Part shown: positions 48,086 through 61,409 of the stretch, piece after piece
How the letters are laid out: every line of letters begins with the position of its first letter
Position numbering within the stretch: the stretch's first letter is position 1
Origin: Helopsaltes ochotensis
Lineage: Eukaryota > Chordata > Aves > Passeriformes > Locustellidae
Direction of reading: 5' to 3'
Length of the DNA stretch: 64,000 nt
NCBI GenBank assembly: GCA_013400155.1
Contig: VXBM01000267.1
Location: 211,709 to 275,708, forward strand
Position numbers and translations under genes: made by a program
The notes under the pieces: generated by a model
Databases searched by the model: none
What the model was told of the DNA's origin: nothing
Seen by the model: the letters and a program-made list of their open reading frames with translations, nothing else

Positions 48086-50429
48086 AAGAAAAGGAGAAGG
48101 AAAGAGAGTAGTCCATAGATGGTTTGTTTTCATCAGAAAGCAACACAAGTCAAGGAATGAGAGGGCGGGACGCCCAGCTGATATTGCATATGACTGATCT
48201 CAGAGGCCCTAAACATCTGGAACATCTCATTGAAAAGTGCTGAGAGCAGATGCCAGGACATAACAAGATGTCCAAGAAAGGCACAATTGCTTCTGGGTCT
48301 AGGAAAAGATACAGCATTAGCAACCTGTTCCCCTAAGCAGTTTGGGAATATGCATGCCAAAGTGACCATCCCTGCATTTTTTTTCTGCTAAGAAAAAAAT
48401 AAACCAGGATATTGAAGTGAAAACAGAAATATGGGCCAGATCTTAAAAGCATGATCTGAGCATTTTTTAATATGCTCCATCCTCTTATTCTTACATATTT
48501 CAAATGGTTAAGAGAAGCCTTGACACATTTTGCTGTAGGCAGAGGCTGCTGAAACAGATGTGGTTTGAGACTCTGAGGGTCAAGATGAGCCCAGTGCACA
48601 CCACCAAACCAGTCCCAGGCTTGCCTTCTGGGAAAGCCCCACCTGGATGTGCTAAGCTCACTCCAATTCTATTAGAGACTGAAACACAAGGTCCACAGCA
48701 TGCTCTGGGTATACAGCCAGGTGTGAACTTAATAGAGGCCCAGTGCTACTCATGTTGATTCTATTTTACGCTGTTTCTGTAATTTTAACATTCATATAAT
48801 GAGCCAGTATTATGCATTGTAACCAGAGCTGACCAGCTCATTTGTATTTACAGATCTCAAGGGCAGTCCCCTCCATAAGACACCTACAACACCAAATGAA
48901 GTGAGAGTCACTTGTCTCACAGTGTTTTTTCATGCAAGGCAGTGACCTGCCATTAGCAAGTTAGTTCCTCTCCCGTAAGTGGACACATGCAAATAAAAAA
49001 AAGTATGAACTGCTGCTGGGATTTCAGTTTTATTTGGGTCTACTGCTAGTTTGGGATTAATTCCTGGGAAGACTCCATCTGTACAGGCCTCTGATATGCA
49101 AAGTCTGATTATAAGCATATGTTAGAGGTTTCTGGCACAGATGAAAATCTGTCACTACAGGGCTCAGAGCTAATGCAATTGAAGCTTGTCCAGCTGTGGG
49201 TCAGCTCATAGAGGGCATTATTTTGGGGTGCTCCACTCAATGCCATTGCAGCACAATAATCTGCCTGCCAAAACGAATTATTTATTTGGAAATAGGAAAA
49301 AAGCAGAACCTCTCTCTTTACATCATTTTTCTGGTATTTACAGAATACAAATTAGGCACAATTCACACAGTGATTCAGGGTGACTGTAAAATCTGGGAAT
49401 TTTTTTGCAAATACAAAACAGCATAGTGTTTTCTCCTAAGGAGTTTCTTCACTGGGATAAACATGTAAGTCTGTGCTAGCTCCTCTGCAGATGAGCTATC
49501 ACATGACACACACCATTGCAGGCTACTTCTCCACCCCAGCAAATGATTTCCAGAATCTATAATGATGAGTAATTATTGCACGGAAGGAAAAAAACTCAAA
49601 CTGATTATTCAGGGAGGAGTTCTAAACCAATCTCAGGTTATGAGATAAAAGACTTCCAGAAGCTCCTGTTTCATGATTACACACATGGATATGCTTCCTC
49701 TTCCAAAGCAACACCAGGATGCAACAATTAATTTTATCATTTAACTGCGAAAGAAATGCTGTTCTGGAAGAGACAGCAATATTGCAGGCAGACAGCTAAA
49801 GATAACAACACTGACATATTTTCTTTATGTATTATCCCTGTCTACAGGCACTCACATGTTTAAAACACCATGTTGCACTTTATTAGGTCATAAACCATGC
49901 TCAGTCTTCTCTTTTACCGTAAGATCTGGTAATTTTAAAAAATGGGAAAATAAGTCTGATGTCATGTATCAGAGGACTTTTAACTATGGGTTGCTGTTAG
50001 TTATGTACTGGTTTACTGTTCAGTCGGGTAAGTGTCCAGATGAAGCAAATTTTATTGATCCACATAACAGATTCAGCAACAGATCAGAAGATAGTCCCCC
50101 ACAAAAGCAATATTGGTATTAAAAAGATTCCCAAGAACCAGTATTCTGCTTGCCACATGTCCTGCTGAAATGAAGAGGGCTATGGGAGAATGGAGATAAC
50201 GGATGGCAAAATCCTGGTCTCACTGAGCTCAGTGGCAACACTTCCAGGGACTTGAGAGGCCCCAGGGTTTCAATTTGTGCACTTGAGATGGGCACGTATC
50301 TGCTTCTGATGCTGCTATCTGACAAGAAACTCTGCACATGAAGGGTGTAGATGGCCAACAGTAATTATTTTAAGGACAACTGTTTGCATCACAAACTAAC
50401 TTTCTATAACGAAACAATCATACTCTCAC
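47983..50429. other. RGS6 intron, 2.4 kb, with long homopolymer
   Basis: Contains the 44-base poly(A) run near its 3' end in gene orientation. Otherwise nothing recognised. Confidence 0.75.
48040..48083. repeat. 44-base poly(A) run followed by a purine-rich stretch
   Basis: An uninterrupted run of 44 A, followed on the plus strand by GAAAGAAAAGGAGAAGGAAA. In gene orientation this is a pyrimidine tract of roughly 65-70 bases ending in 44 T, whose near end is 58 bases upstream of the exon 47918-47982 boundary. No retrotransposed body adjoins it. Confidence 0.95.
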
Positions 50430-50481
50430 CATAATCTGTGTTTTCTGGTTCCCAGCAGTTTGAAGGCCAAAAGTATGGTGC
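50430..50481 (-). CDS. RGS6: RGS6 coding exon, start of DHEX region
   Basis: This 52-base exon encodes APYFWPSNCWEPENTDY plus one base. The aromatic PYFWPSNCWEP block starts the DEP helical extension (DHEX) shared by RGS6, 7, 9 and 11. DHEX packs with DEP and helps bind R7BP (family knowledge). The acceptor is ttttttcttag before GCA (phase 0). The donor is G before GTGAGA, and the leftover G joins CC of the next exon to make Ala. Confidence 0.96.
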
Positions 50482-52745
50482 CTAAGAAAAAACATAGATA
50501 TTTTTGTAATTTAAAAGATAAAGCCAATTCAGATGCAGAAAACATCACAAGTACAAAAAGAAGAATCACAAAATCTACCACCCAGATTCTGGCCTCAGGG
50601 GAAACACTGCTACAGATTTCAGTTAAAGTGAGGATGCTGCAAAAACCTTTAGTAGTCCTCACTGCAGGTAAGTAGAGATGCTGTAATGCAAGCACCTCTT
50701 GAGGAGGACGTCCAGTGTCTGATGAAATTTCAGACACTGTTGCCAGCTCCTCTGAATGTAGACCTCTTATCCACTATCCCCAGAACCTCCTTTTTCCCCA
50801 GGAATTCACAGGCAACCTAAATAGTTTTATTTTTTTAAGTGCATGAGAAACCTTGTGGTCTTATCTATATACTACATACCCCTTGCTTTTCTGGAGCAGC
50901 GACCAGTGTGGTTGACAGACTACAAAACAATTTCCTTTTTAGTTGTAACAGATGGCAGAGGTCAAAGCTCAGCTGTTTAGAGTCATTCCAAAAGCAGAAG
51001 TCCTGCTAAACTTAGTGCTTTTGTTTTCTATCCAGGTCTGCATATTGCAGTTGCTATAATTAATTACAAGCTATATGTGACTGTATTTGTTTTAACATGA
51101 ATGAAAAGTAACATACTGGTGATCACACAAACTGATGCTTTACTGATTACACATGGCTTTACTGATGTAATGCTACAGATGGGCATAGGACATTAACACA
51201 CAGACTATTCCTTCCACCAAAGTACAGTGAGAACACATGGAAAATTCAAACAACACAGGGTTCAATGCTCCTCAGTGATATGTATCTTATGAATTTCAGA
51301 AGATAAAGAGCTACTGTTAAAGGAGGGACTGATCTTGAGTTAAAAAGTAGCAAGAAGAGAGTAATGGATAGGAAGCATGATTCTATCAGGTTATTTTTGC
51401 AATAAACAGTTAAGGAGCTGTGTTGGGGGAAATGAAAATAAGCAAAGAATATGCAAAAATTGTGAGAAAAGATAAGGGAAAGAAAAGTCATTAAGCAGTC
51501 AGTTTGAATATGTGGTTTACATAGGCTTAAAACAATAAAAAGAAATTAATTTATATTGAAATGCAGCACCTGAAAATTGCACAGGACAAGTTCTTAAAGT
51601 GCCATTCTTTTAAAACAGAAAAATACAGCTAAATGGGCAACCAGAATTACCCCTGCTTCTGTTGCGTCTTACACGACAGGAGGATCAGGACTTTCAGAAA
51701 AGAAAGGGAATTGTAATGAAAAATCTCAGTCTGAATGATGCCTTGCAACCAGAAGGAAGGGTGAGATAAGAGGACATCTGTGATCTCCTGGGCTTCTTTT
51801 TTCACCATGGTATTGGTCACATATGATAACACAATATCCCATTAGCAGTGAGTGTGAGCAGCTGCAACATCAGATGCAAAGAGCAGATCTGGTTTTTCAA
51901 ATAAAAGCTAAAAAAGAGTAAAAAAATGTAAAGGAGGAATAGGAGGGTGAACAGAAGAGAGGTGACAGGAAAGATAAAAGAGTTGGCTGGGATCATGTAA
52001 CCAAACAACACAAATTCAGCCAGCTGGATGAGGCAGTAGGACTCCAAGTTTGGACTTACTGCTTCTTCTGAAGTTATACAATCAGTTCAGAAGAAGCTGT
52101 TGCAGCACAAGCACTCGGTTATCTAGCATGTTGACTGTGGCACATTTTGGACAGGGCATGGAACTCAGGCACAGGGTGCTTTAAAAATTCAGCACATCTG
52201 GAGGCACAGGAACACTGAGGGATAGAGATGTCCCAGTTTAGGTGATTACCAAAGTTACACATCCTTTGTTGAAGAGCCAAAGCCTTGAGCTTGCCCTCTC
52301 TCACACCAATCTGTAAGCAAGAGTTGATAAAATTTGAATTTTCTGCTGTGCCAAAGCTTAAATGTCCAGCTCCTAAGTTTGCCCTGGTCCATTTTGCACA
52401 GGAGAATGGCTACTTAATTCTGTATCAGAGTTAGAACCTGAAAGCTATTTTCTTTCTCCTGGTTTAGTTCAAATCTGAATAAAATAGCTATGAATTCAGG
52501 TACCAAAAATAGCCACAAGATACAGCCATTCATTTATGTAAAAAACTGTAAGTCACAAGGTAGATGATAGTGATTTGGGATTCTAAAGCAAAAAATTTTT
52601 AAAGGGACTTCATAATTTCCTAGGGCCTCTCAATCCCTGGCTTCATAGACCTAATGGCTGCATAGGTATAAAGAGTGGGTGATTTCAGCACTACTACTGC
52701 AGGGATAGAAGAAGGGCCCACAAGGGAGTCAGGGTGCTCACCAAC
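50482..52745. other. RGS6 intron, 2.3 kb
   Basis: AT-rich intron; I see no repeat family or other feature apart from its splice sites. Confidence 0.75.
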
Positions 52746-52852
52746 CTGGAAACGATAGAATGTGCCGTCATCTTTCAGGGTAAGGACGTGGTCTGAGATG
52801 GGAAACACATAACCCTGCGCAGCAATAAGACTTCCCAAGTGTATTGCTTCCC
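52746..52852 (-). CDS. RGS6: RGS6 coding exon, C-terminal DEP domain
   Basis: This 107-base exon encodes 35 full codons that begin EAIHLGSLIAAQG, contain FPISDHVLTLKDDG and end TFYRFQ. This is the second half of the DEP domain; the pattern of an aliphatic helix followed by a DDGTFYRF strand is typical of R7 RGS proteins. The acceptor is ttcacag with two bases (GG) completing the Gly codon begun in the previous exon. The donor is CAG before GTTGGT, leaving phase 0. Human RGS6 has Pro-Val where the junction here reads Ala-Gly (comparison from memory). Confidence 0.96.
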
Positions 52853-54238
52853 CTGTGAAAGAGAAAAAACAGCAGGGATGTGTCAACAAGACATGCACCG
52901 CACATTTCTCTCCTGTCAATTGCAGCTCTGGCGATGACTCATGTGAAATCTGGTGCCCACACGCCCCTCTGTACCCACACCACAACCCTACTACTTCCAA
53001 CCAAACCCTGCAAAGCAGGAGTGCAGAAATCAGCCTTACAATACAGATGAAGCACTGTTCAAATGTTTAACCCATTAGTTTTTTGTTTACAAAATACACA
53101 CAGCAGTTCAGCTCTAGAGCATGAAATTCATTTCCAAGTCCATTATCCACCACAGGTGACAGCTGACAAGAAGCCTGTTCCATCAGTGAACCTCACTCGC
53201 TTCTACCAAATCCAACAAGCACCTGCAACACCAGTTGCAGGATATTTATAAAGACACATCCTCACACTGTAGCATTGTCCTTCATTAGAGAAAATGTTGC
53301 AAAGGGGAGTTACATATCCTAGAGCTGCCCAGGCAACCTTCCTCAATGCAAAGGCACATCTGCACAGATTTTGAAGCAATGTCAGCTGTCAAAAGCTGCA
53401 TCAACTTTCACAGAGCTAAAAAAATCATCTGCTCATGCATGTCTAGATAGATAATAAAGCTGTTGTCTGCAGCTGAAATTCAGATTTGGGATCTGACAGG
53501 ACTCACGAGAAAGGATGTGAGTACAGGGATGCCCTGCTGGGTGATTCAACACTGCCTCTATCTCTGTTTTTACATGGTGATAGTAAGGCAGCTTAAAAAC
53601 TGGTAGGTGAGATTCTGGATTTTTTCCCTTTCCTGTAAAGGAAAAAAAAACAACTTCTGGACTTGCAGATCCTTTCTTCCCCTTTTCTCAATAGGTCTTC
53701 ATTGCCTAAATGATTTTGGTTTCTCTGAAGAGTGAACTATTTGGACTGTGACCATGCACTGATCACTCTTTATGGCTGATTATCCATTTATCTGCTGATT
53801 TATTGATTTCTTCTTTTTGAAAGATTAAAAACCATTACCAGATTCTATGACCCTGGCCAAGAATTACACAGACACTATGTCCTGTCAGCTGTGGCTACCT
53901 TTCTTCACAACCCGAAAACCTGACACTGCATTTGCCTACTTAACCACACACATCCACCAAATTCTTTTTGAAGTCTAGGAACAAAACCTAGAATCAATCA
54001 GCCTTCTGCAGGTAGTAACAGTTTCACAGACAGGCTAAAATTCCTGCAATGGCACTTCAGTGTGTTACAGTGTGAGGCATTAGACTTAATGAAGATGTTG
54101 ACTCTTAACTCTTTTCTTCCTTTTTCCAACCATGTTCTTTTACTCACATTTTAGACTGCAGCAATATAGTATTCACTGTCTAATGGGACACACAATACAG
54201 ATGGAGCACCTATTTCTTCCCAGCTGTGGTCACCTTAC
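52853..54238. other. RGS6 intron, 1.4 kb, splitting the DEP domain
   Basis: No feature recognised beyond the splice sites at its two ends. Confidence 0.75.
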
Positions 54239-54289
54239 CTGCATCCTCAATGCTGAGGTTCTTCATAAGCCACTGCACAATATCAGAAC
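54239..54289 (-). CDS. RGS6: RGS6 coding exon, middle of DEP domain
   Basis: This 51-base exon is the most upstream one I can find. It encodes SDIVQWLMKNLSIEDA. DIVQWL followed by a run ending in an acidic stretch is the core of the DEP domain, which in R7 proteins contacts the membrane anchor R7BP/R9AP. It begins with two bases of a split codon (acceptor ...ttaag before GT TCT GAT) and ends with one base (donor G before GTAAGG). The next exon begins with two bases, so the phases match and the junction codon is Gly. The preceding exon should end with a single base completing a Gly codon. I found no match for it up to position 64000. Confidence 0.93.
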
Positions 54290-55341
54290 CTTAACAAACA
54301 AATAAAAATTTAAGAAAGTATTAGACACTGAGACCACAAGGTTTGAGTGCCCTAGAGAGAGATAACATTGAGATAGATACAGCAAAACTGACATGAACTT
54401 TATTCCATTTTGATTTTTATTTCCACTGAGGTTTCAGAATGTTTTTCCTTCTTGTACCACACTGCAGCTACACGGTTACTGACAGGTACTAAGTCCCACG
54501 GAGCTACCTGTGCAATAGGAGACTTGATATACCTGAAGTCAGATATAAGTCTAATGGTTCCCAGTAACTGTTCTCTCCCATTTTCTTCTATCTCACCTCA
54601 GCATACAGGGTTAAATTTCTGCAAGCACTGGTTAGCAGGGAGATGAAGGAGCATTTACTGGCACCTCACACCTGTAATGTGTAGATGTATAGAACTGAAA
54701 CATCAGTCAAAAACAGGCAGGAAGGTCTTGCTTATGTCAAAGACAAGCGATGTCTTAAGAGAAGGAGGTGGTATTGAGAGTGTGTAAGCACAGCCCCTGT
54801 GAGCCGTCACCTGGTGGTGATCACAAAAACTGAATGGTGGCTGGGAAAGGTGAGCCTTTGAGATCCATCAGGAAGTTCATTAGGTTTTCAGGGCCCATCA
54901 AGTATAATGAAAGTTGTTGCTATCTTATAAAGAACATCACATTCTCTAGGATTGATCACCTGCATGTATACAACCTCTGTTGCTTGCATGGCGATCACAG
55001 AAGTGGAAAACTTGTCACTGCTCAGTTGATAGGCTGGTTACCAAAATACATCGTGACAGGGCAGCAAAATGTAGTCAAATCACATACTCAGAAAGTTAAG
55101 CTTAAAATGAAACATCACAGTGTGTACAAGCCAGCTAACTGTAGCTCTCCAAAGTCCAAGGCAATCAGCAAAGACGCTTGGATGCAATATGGCAAGCCCA
55201 TACTAAGTTACAACAGCATTCATTGCAACCTAACAATGCCATGTTAGATGCAGATATAACACCAAGCCCTTTGCAGCATACAGTCAATTTCCAGGGAAAT
55301 ATTTACATTCACATACAGTAGGCTAATAGCCCCAGTAACAC

Positions 55342-55475
55342 TTCATAGAATCACAGCTAGCTTGGGCTAGAAGGCACCTAAATATATCCAGTTCTAATTC
55401 CCCTGCCATAGGCAGTGATGCCACCCACCAGACCAGGCTGCCCAAAGCCCCATCCAATCTGGTTCAGGCTTACAA
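55342..55475 (-). mobile_element. CR1 LINE 3' tail fragment, minus strand
   Basis: Plus-strand CATAGAATCAC, then TTGGGCTAGAAGGCACCTA, CCCCTGCCATAGGCAGTGAT, CCACCCACCAGACCAGGCTG and CCCAAAGCCCCATCCAATCTG is the reverse complement of the common CR1 3' end. It is the only clear CR1 piece in the same orientation as RGS6. Confidence 0.92.
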
Positions 55476-58400
55476 AACAAATCACAGAGGATCTTACTTG
55501 CACAGAGCATTTCTGAGCTCACACATGGATGGGACTTCAAGGAGCAACATAACCACGACGGTTGTTCCAGAAGAACATTTTACTTTCCCAAGGCCCAAAG
55601 CATCTCCATGCCCTCAGCAAATCTTAAATATAATAAATGCCAGGAGTCACAATGTGTCACAGAGAGAGACAACAGGCACTGCTAGTGCCCCAGGTCGCTG
55701 TCATTATCTGCAGGTCTGACTCTCCCATACAGTTGAAATTCCCATTAGAAATGTGAATTTCACTACCCCACACAGAAGGGGACAGCAGCTCCCAGATCCC
55801 TGACAGTGGGAGTTGACCCAAAACACTACAAAGAGCACCAGTAAACCCTCTTCAGTCAGGCTTCAGCAGCAGGTGAGAATATGGACCTGACCTACCTCAT
55901 CCCCCACCCCAGGCAGGTGAAACAACAGACCTGCCTCCTGCAAGGAATCAGCAGGGCTCCTGAAGCTCAGGGAAGCACCCGATTTCACTTAAATACTGGG
56001 CAAACAGATGTGATCAACAAGCAGCAGCTGGGCATTGTCTCAACCTGCCTTGAATGTGTCAGTAAACCAGATAGTAAATGACCAATCTCATGATCTTGTA
56101 TTCTCAGCAGTGGTCATTCTCCACACCTCCCAGCTTCACCTAAGAGCATTTTCAGTTGCCATTATCCTATTTAGAAAGTTATTCCAGATTTTTTTTTTGA
56201 TAAAATGAACTCTTCCTGTAACTTCGCAACCTAAGTTTGTTAATGTGCAATTTATATGCATTTTATAACTGCATTATCATTGAAGGAAAATAATGATTCT
56301 TCTTTCTTGACAGTTTCTCCTGAGCATTTCTGTAGAGGGCTGACACCTTGTCTCCCCACCTCCATCTCATTAAACCAACCCAACTCTTCCTATGTTCCTA
56401 CACTTTACCATTCAGCAACTGCTCAAAATCAAATCAACTTCTTTGCACTGAGCTCACCAAAACTGCACTTGGTACCTTGCAGAACAGCAAACCAATGCCT
56501 CTGGCAATGGTGCCAGCACTTTCTTTTCTCTGCTAAAACTACCCTGCCAGCTGCATCCTGAGGTCATGTCATTTTTTTGAACAATAAATTTATTCAGAAA
56601 AATATGTACAAGGGGTGCAAAATTATCTGCTAAATGAGAAGGCATCTAGTGAACATCATGAGCTGAATAACACATGGGGAATAAGTTCAAAGCCATGTTG
56701 TTTTGACAAGTTTGCTAAAATCTCTATTTTATAAACATGGCTGTTCCCTTTTACCTTTTACAAAAAAAAATTTTGAAGACAGAGCACAACATTTATGGTT
56801 AGAAAGCTAATTCAAGAAGAGTCAAGCTCCAGTGCTTTTGTATTGTTAGAAACAAAACCTCACAAATGTTTTCTTGGTTCAAGTGAAACCAGAATCTTTC
56901 TTGGTTTTTTAGTTCATCCCCCAGACAAAAAAAAATCCACTGTTTCTCCTGATTTTGGTTTCTGGTTACAGGCTTGCAATGATCTCTTAGGCATTGTATT
57001 CCCAAGTATGTGAGAGCTGATACCTGACAGTCATCTACAGTATTGCATCGCTTTGCTCACAGGAGGTGAAGTGCTTTCTGCATGACCCCTTTCCAGATGT
57101 ACAGGAACACTTAGTTCCTGACTTTGTCTTAAGTCCCACTCAATTTTTACATAGAATGATCATGTCCCCAGCTCTAGGACACTTCTGAGGAATCTATTCA
57201 ATTTCCATCAAATCACAATGAAAAATTCAAGTAATGCTGAAAGGTGGTTTCCCAGTCTTTCTCACCCCTCCTAAGAAAGATTTAAATGGGCAGGAAAGGT
57301 TTAAAGGGTAAGTAAACTGAAGGCATTGACTCAACTAGAACTCTTGTGATCAGCCACTTCAGAATATAAGCAGCACTTGAGATCAGGAATTTTAATTTGT
57401 CCCTGTGAAAAACATGAAGTCATTTCTGAATGCTGCCAAGAGCCTGGAAGATGTTATAGCTGTTCTCCAGTTGTCCTGAGGCAGATAGATTATCTTTCTG
57501 CTGAGCTTGCTGAACCATTATTTATCACCTGCCAAGACTGATTACTCACCCTTGCAACAATGACAAGTCCTTCCTTCCTCTGTTAATTACTGTCATCGTT
57601 AATAGCCAAGTCACTAATTAATATTCAATCATAATGAAAACTCTTCACTGTCATCTCCCATAAAACCTTTAATTTTTAGGGTTACCCTTACACATTGGGT
57701 TTGCATTTGTTTGTGGCTGTTTCTATCACTGCAACCTACTTTTGCCCACCTAGAAATAGTACTTATGTCCTTCTTCAAATGAGAAAATTAGGATTTATCC
57801 TTCTAAGACCCAGTGAAGATTTGAGTTATTCCTTTACAACACTGTCATCTGCCAGACCAAGACACAGATACCTCTATCTATAAGTTTTCCAGAAAACATC
57901 ATCTTCACCTCTCTTTTAGATTAAGCCTGGTGGATGGTCTCCAGGTAACTCACCCTCCCAAAAAGGTCTTTCAGAGGACACCCAAGCAAAATCCTTGACT
58001 CTCACATGTTTACACTGTACACTAACAGGGGCATTTGAAATCTACTGAGAACAAATAGTTGGGCATATTTTCATAATAAGTGTTATTGAATCCAGGTAGA
58101 GGAATAGCTTCCCTCTTCTCTGTGCTCCTCTCTATACATCACATTTCCTCTGAGTCAGAATGCTCAATTCAAGAACAGCCAACATCCTTTGAATACCTAT
58201 TTCCTCCTCATCTATAATGAAACATATCTTTTTTGCCTTAGGCTCTTCTTTGAAGCTGAAGTTGCTTAACACCAACAGAATAGCTGTATTTTTATGTGCA
58301 AACATATTCACAATGATCATTTGTTCAGCCACGTGTTTAGAGACAGACCGGCAGTTTTATATTTACTGCTATTTTCTTCATTTTCTCTTCAGCCTCAGTG

Positions 58401-61400
58401 ACCCCATAACAGTAGCTAGTGTTCTCTGCTGGCCATTGCCTGTCAACATGACAAATGAGTGGTAAGACATTGAAAGATAAATTTAAAAAATTCACAAGGT
58501 GTGAGGCCATTGGCAAGATGCAGTTGGTGAGGTGAGTCACCACCCCTGTATTTGATACCTTATCTACTCAACCTGTTTTGTTCTACCTCTTCAGAAAATG
58601 TAGAAAGAAAGATCTGCCCATTTTTCACATGCTGAAATGACAAAGGCAGACAGAACAACACACCATCCTCCAGCTGTTTCTAAAGACCTGCTGCCTGGAG
58701 TGGGTCTCTACCTCTGGTTCTGAGCAAAGGAGCCAGGACCACTGGGGTCTGCTTGTCATCCAATGGACTAAACGTGTCCCTGACAAGGCCTACACCTGTA
58801 CACACATGTGTATATATATATACAAATAAAAAATACCGGAGTATTTCTGAAACCTCAGCAAATGTGTGCATCTTTATTTTTCTTTTTAGGCCCAGAAAGA
58901 CAACTGCTTTTGTTGCTGTGTCCCGAGATCAGAGAGCTGACAAGCACTGATGAGTGGAGCTCTACAGGGAGTTGACACAAGACATCTCGTGTGGCCAGTG
59001 ACCAAGGACTAAAGTTTGTCCTGTATCATGGGACTTGTCAAGCTGAGCCCTGACCACTGGATGTCATCAGCTGATGGGGCGGGATATCCTGGATCTCAGA
59101 TCATTCACCTCACACTGCACTGACAGATGGTATCACTGAAGCAAATGAGGTATTAAAAAACATTTATGAATTCCACCTGATCATAAGATGAGAAAACGTG
59201 TTATACATACCTGTTTACAGAAGGATACAGAAGATTGGTTGGTTATTTCCTGTCTTTTTTTCAGTGTTACTGTAACTCTAATATTATCTGAACATATTTT
59301 GATGGTTTAAAAAAAGTTAAGTACTTTTTCACAGCAGGGGGAGTTTTTTGTTCTGGTTGGGATAGGGGTTTTTTGTTCTGTTGTTCTTTTTCTGTGAAGA
59401 ATGTGAACTGTTCAGATCCTTCCTAGACCTTATCTACACACCGCATGGGCAAACAAGCCACGTGCCTGCCCTCTGATGTCAATCACTCCAAACTCACGGT
59501 CTAGACAGTCTTTTTCTGAAAGGGTAAAAATATGTCCACCTTCCTGTCACTTCATTCTTGAAAACAGACGAACCCATTTGAGCACCAAATTTTCTGAACA
59601 ATTTGCTCCTGAACTCAGAGCAATCTTTAAATATTTCTATAAGAAGTGCAAGGAAGAAAAAAACATCACAAGCAGTTGAAATGACATAAAAATACATGCA
59701 CAGGTGTACAAGCAGACACTCAAGCTGCTCTCTATGCTGCCAATCATGGCAATCACACTATTAAATGAAAATAATGTCTTGGGTCCTTCCTCAACCAGTC
59801 CTGAGTCCTTGGTAAATTTAGGACAAAAAGGTTAATTTTCCCCACTTTTACCACAGGGCTTGCAAAAATAAACAAATTAACATCCCCCATGATAAAGGGC
59901 AAAACGATTTCATACAAAAATTTCTCAAGGCCTTTAGCACTCTGTGCTACAATTTTTCTTACACAGAGCCCCCCACTGACACCCACTCTGCTTTCAGCTA
60001 AGTTGGGAGTACAGACTACTGCTCACAGTAGGGATTTAACACAAAACAACAATTTTTATGGTAGGAAAAAAAAAAAAGAGGAACATCTAGGTTTCCCTCT
60101 ACTGTTCTGCTAGAAATATTGAGGAAGTGCTTTATAAAATTTACCTACAATGAGTACATAAATAAATACCAATGCCGACTGAAAAAATATCTCAGCAGTT
60201 GACTCAGAAAATGTGGTAATTGCAGCTCTCCTTCATCAGCATGTGGTAATTGCACCACTCAGTGTCAGCAAGGAGCATCATCAAAGCTACAACAGCTCAG
60301 AGCTCCTAGCAATAGCAGTTTATGTTATACTCACTTTAAATCTTGTTTGTGAATTATTAACAACCTTTAGCAGCAGGAATGTTACCCCTTTTTGATCAAA
60401 GCAGCCAAAGTTTCTAAGGAGTCTTTTTGTCCATTGTAAACTTGAGAGCTTGAATTAACAATTTACTTTTCTTGTAATAAAAAAACTGAAAACATCGTAC
60501 TCTATGTGAAGTAAGAATGAGGCTTGGTGGGAAGGTGAAATACAAAATTTGAAAGATGGAGATTTAGAATTGCAAAATCCAAATTCCTGTGTACTTTCAA
60601 CCCTGTTAATACCTCCTTCCTCTGACCTGCTATTCAGAGGGACTTCTGCCTTCTCATCATATTGGTCAGTCTACTAAAGTACATACTCCCTCTACAATGC
60701 AGACCTGTAGAGGGAGATTTTCACTAGGCAGGAATCAATAAATGATATGATGATGCAGAGCTCTGTGTGAGCTAATTTAACCAGGTAACAAAGATAAATT
60801 AGATCTTAAGATCTCAGAGATCCCACAGCCAGACTTCTTTCCTTACAAGGCTGCCCATCTAAAAATAGCTCAAGTAGCTTTACAAGGCATGAAAGAAAGT
60901 AGCAGCAGACAAAGCCTGAAGACATTGCAATACCCACCATCACCAACACCTAGAAGCAGGCAGCCATGCCGAGGAACAGAAGGATGCCACTCACCGAGAG
61001 CCCTGAATTTAAAATTACTGCTCTACGGTGGTGTCAGTAAGGCTGAGTTGGCAAACCTCTTAATAGATACACAGTTAATCCCAGTGAAAGAGGTCTGCCA
61101 GGGCAGCTTAAACCAGGTCCTCAACTGGAAAAAAAGCAATACCAGCAAAAGATCGTTTTCCAGTTGACCTGCCCAGCTCATAAAGGGTTTGGTGTTACGC
61201 CAGCCTCGGTGTTGTTCTCACTGCACTTTGACGGAGCTGTGCCACATCCGCCCAGCCCTCACACCTGACACTCAGCGCCTTTGACCCTCTCTGGCCTTTG
61301 CTCACACTGAGAGATGCCAAGCTGTGGCCGTACCACAGGGCAGCCACACTGATTTACGCGTGCTAAACACCCCTCACCTGGCTTGGAAAACCCAAGCTAC

Positions 61401-61409
61401 CATTGTTGC

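Larger units (their letters stand above)
6455..54289 (-). other. RGS6: RGS6 gene, internal part (13 coding exons and 12 introns)
   Basis: R7-family RGS proteins bind Gbeta5 through a GGL domain and speed GTP hydrolysis by Gi/o alpha subunits, and so shorten signalling by receptors such as muscarinic M2 (family knowledge). Thirteen exons, all bounded by GT-AG, splice into 1184 bases giving 394 complete codons without a stop. Taking the first complete codon as residue 1, the exons cover the DEP remainder (about 1-52), the DHEX linker (about 53-195), the GGL domain (about 196-254) and the RGS domain (about 268-394). Human RGS6 is about 470 residues, so roughly 60 N-terminal and 15-20 C-terminal residues lie outside. 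RGS7 is the main alternative, but diagnostic residues ([18 protein letters not shown]) fit RGS6. Introns range from 515 bases to 16 kb. Confidence 0.96.

Noticed and set aside
52620..53000. 126-codon minus-strand frame as a stand-alone gene
   Set aside because: It is the DEP exon (52746-52852) extended into both introns; splice signals bound the real exon.
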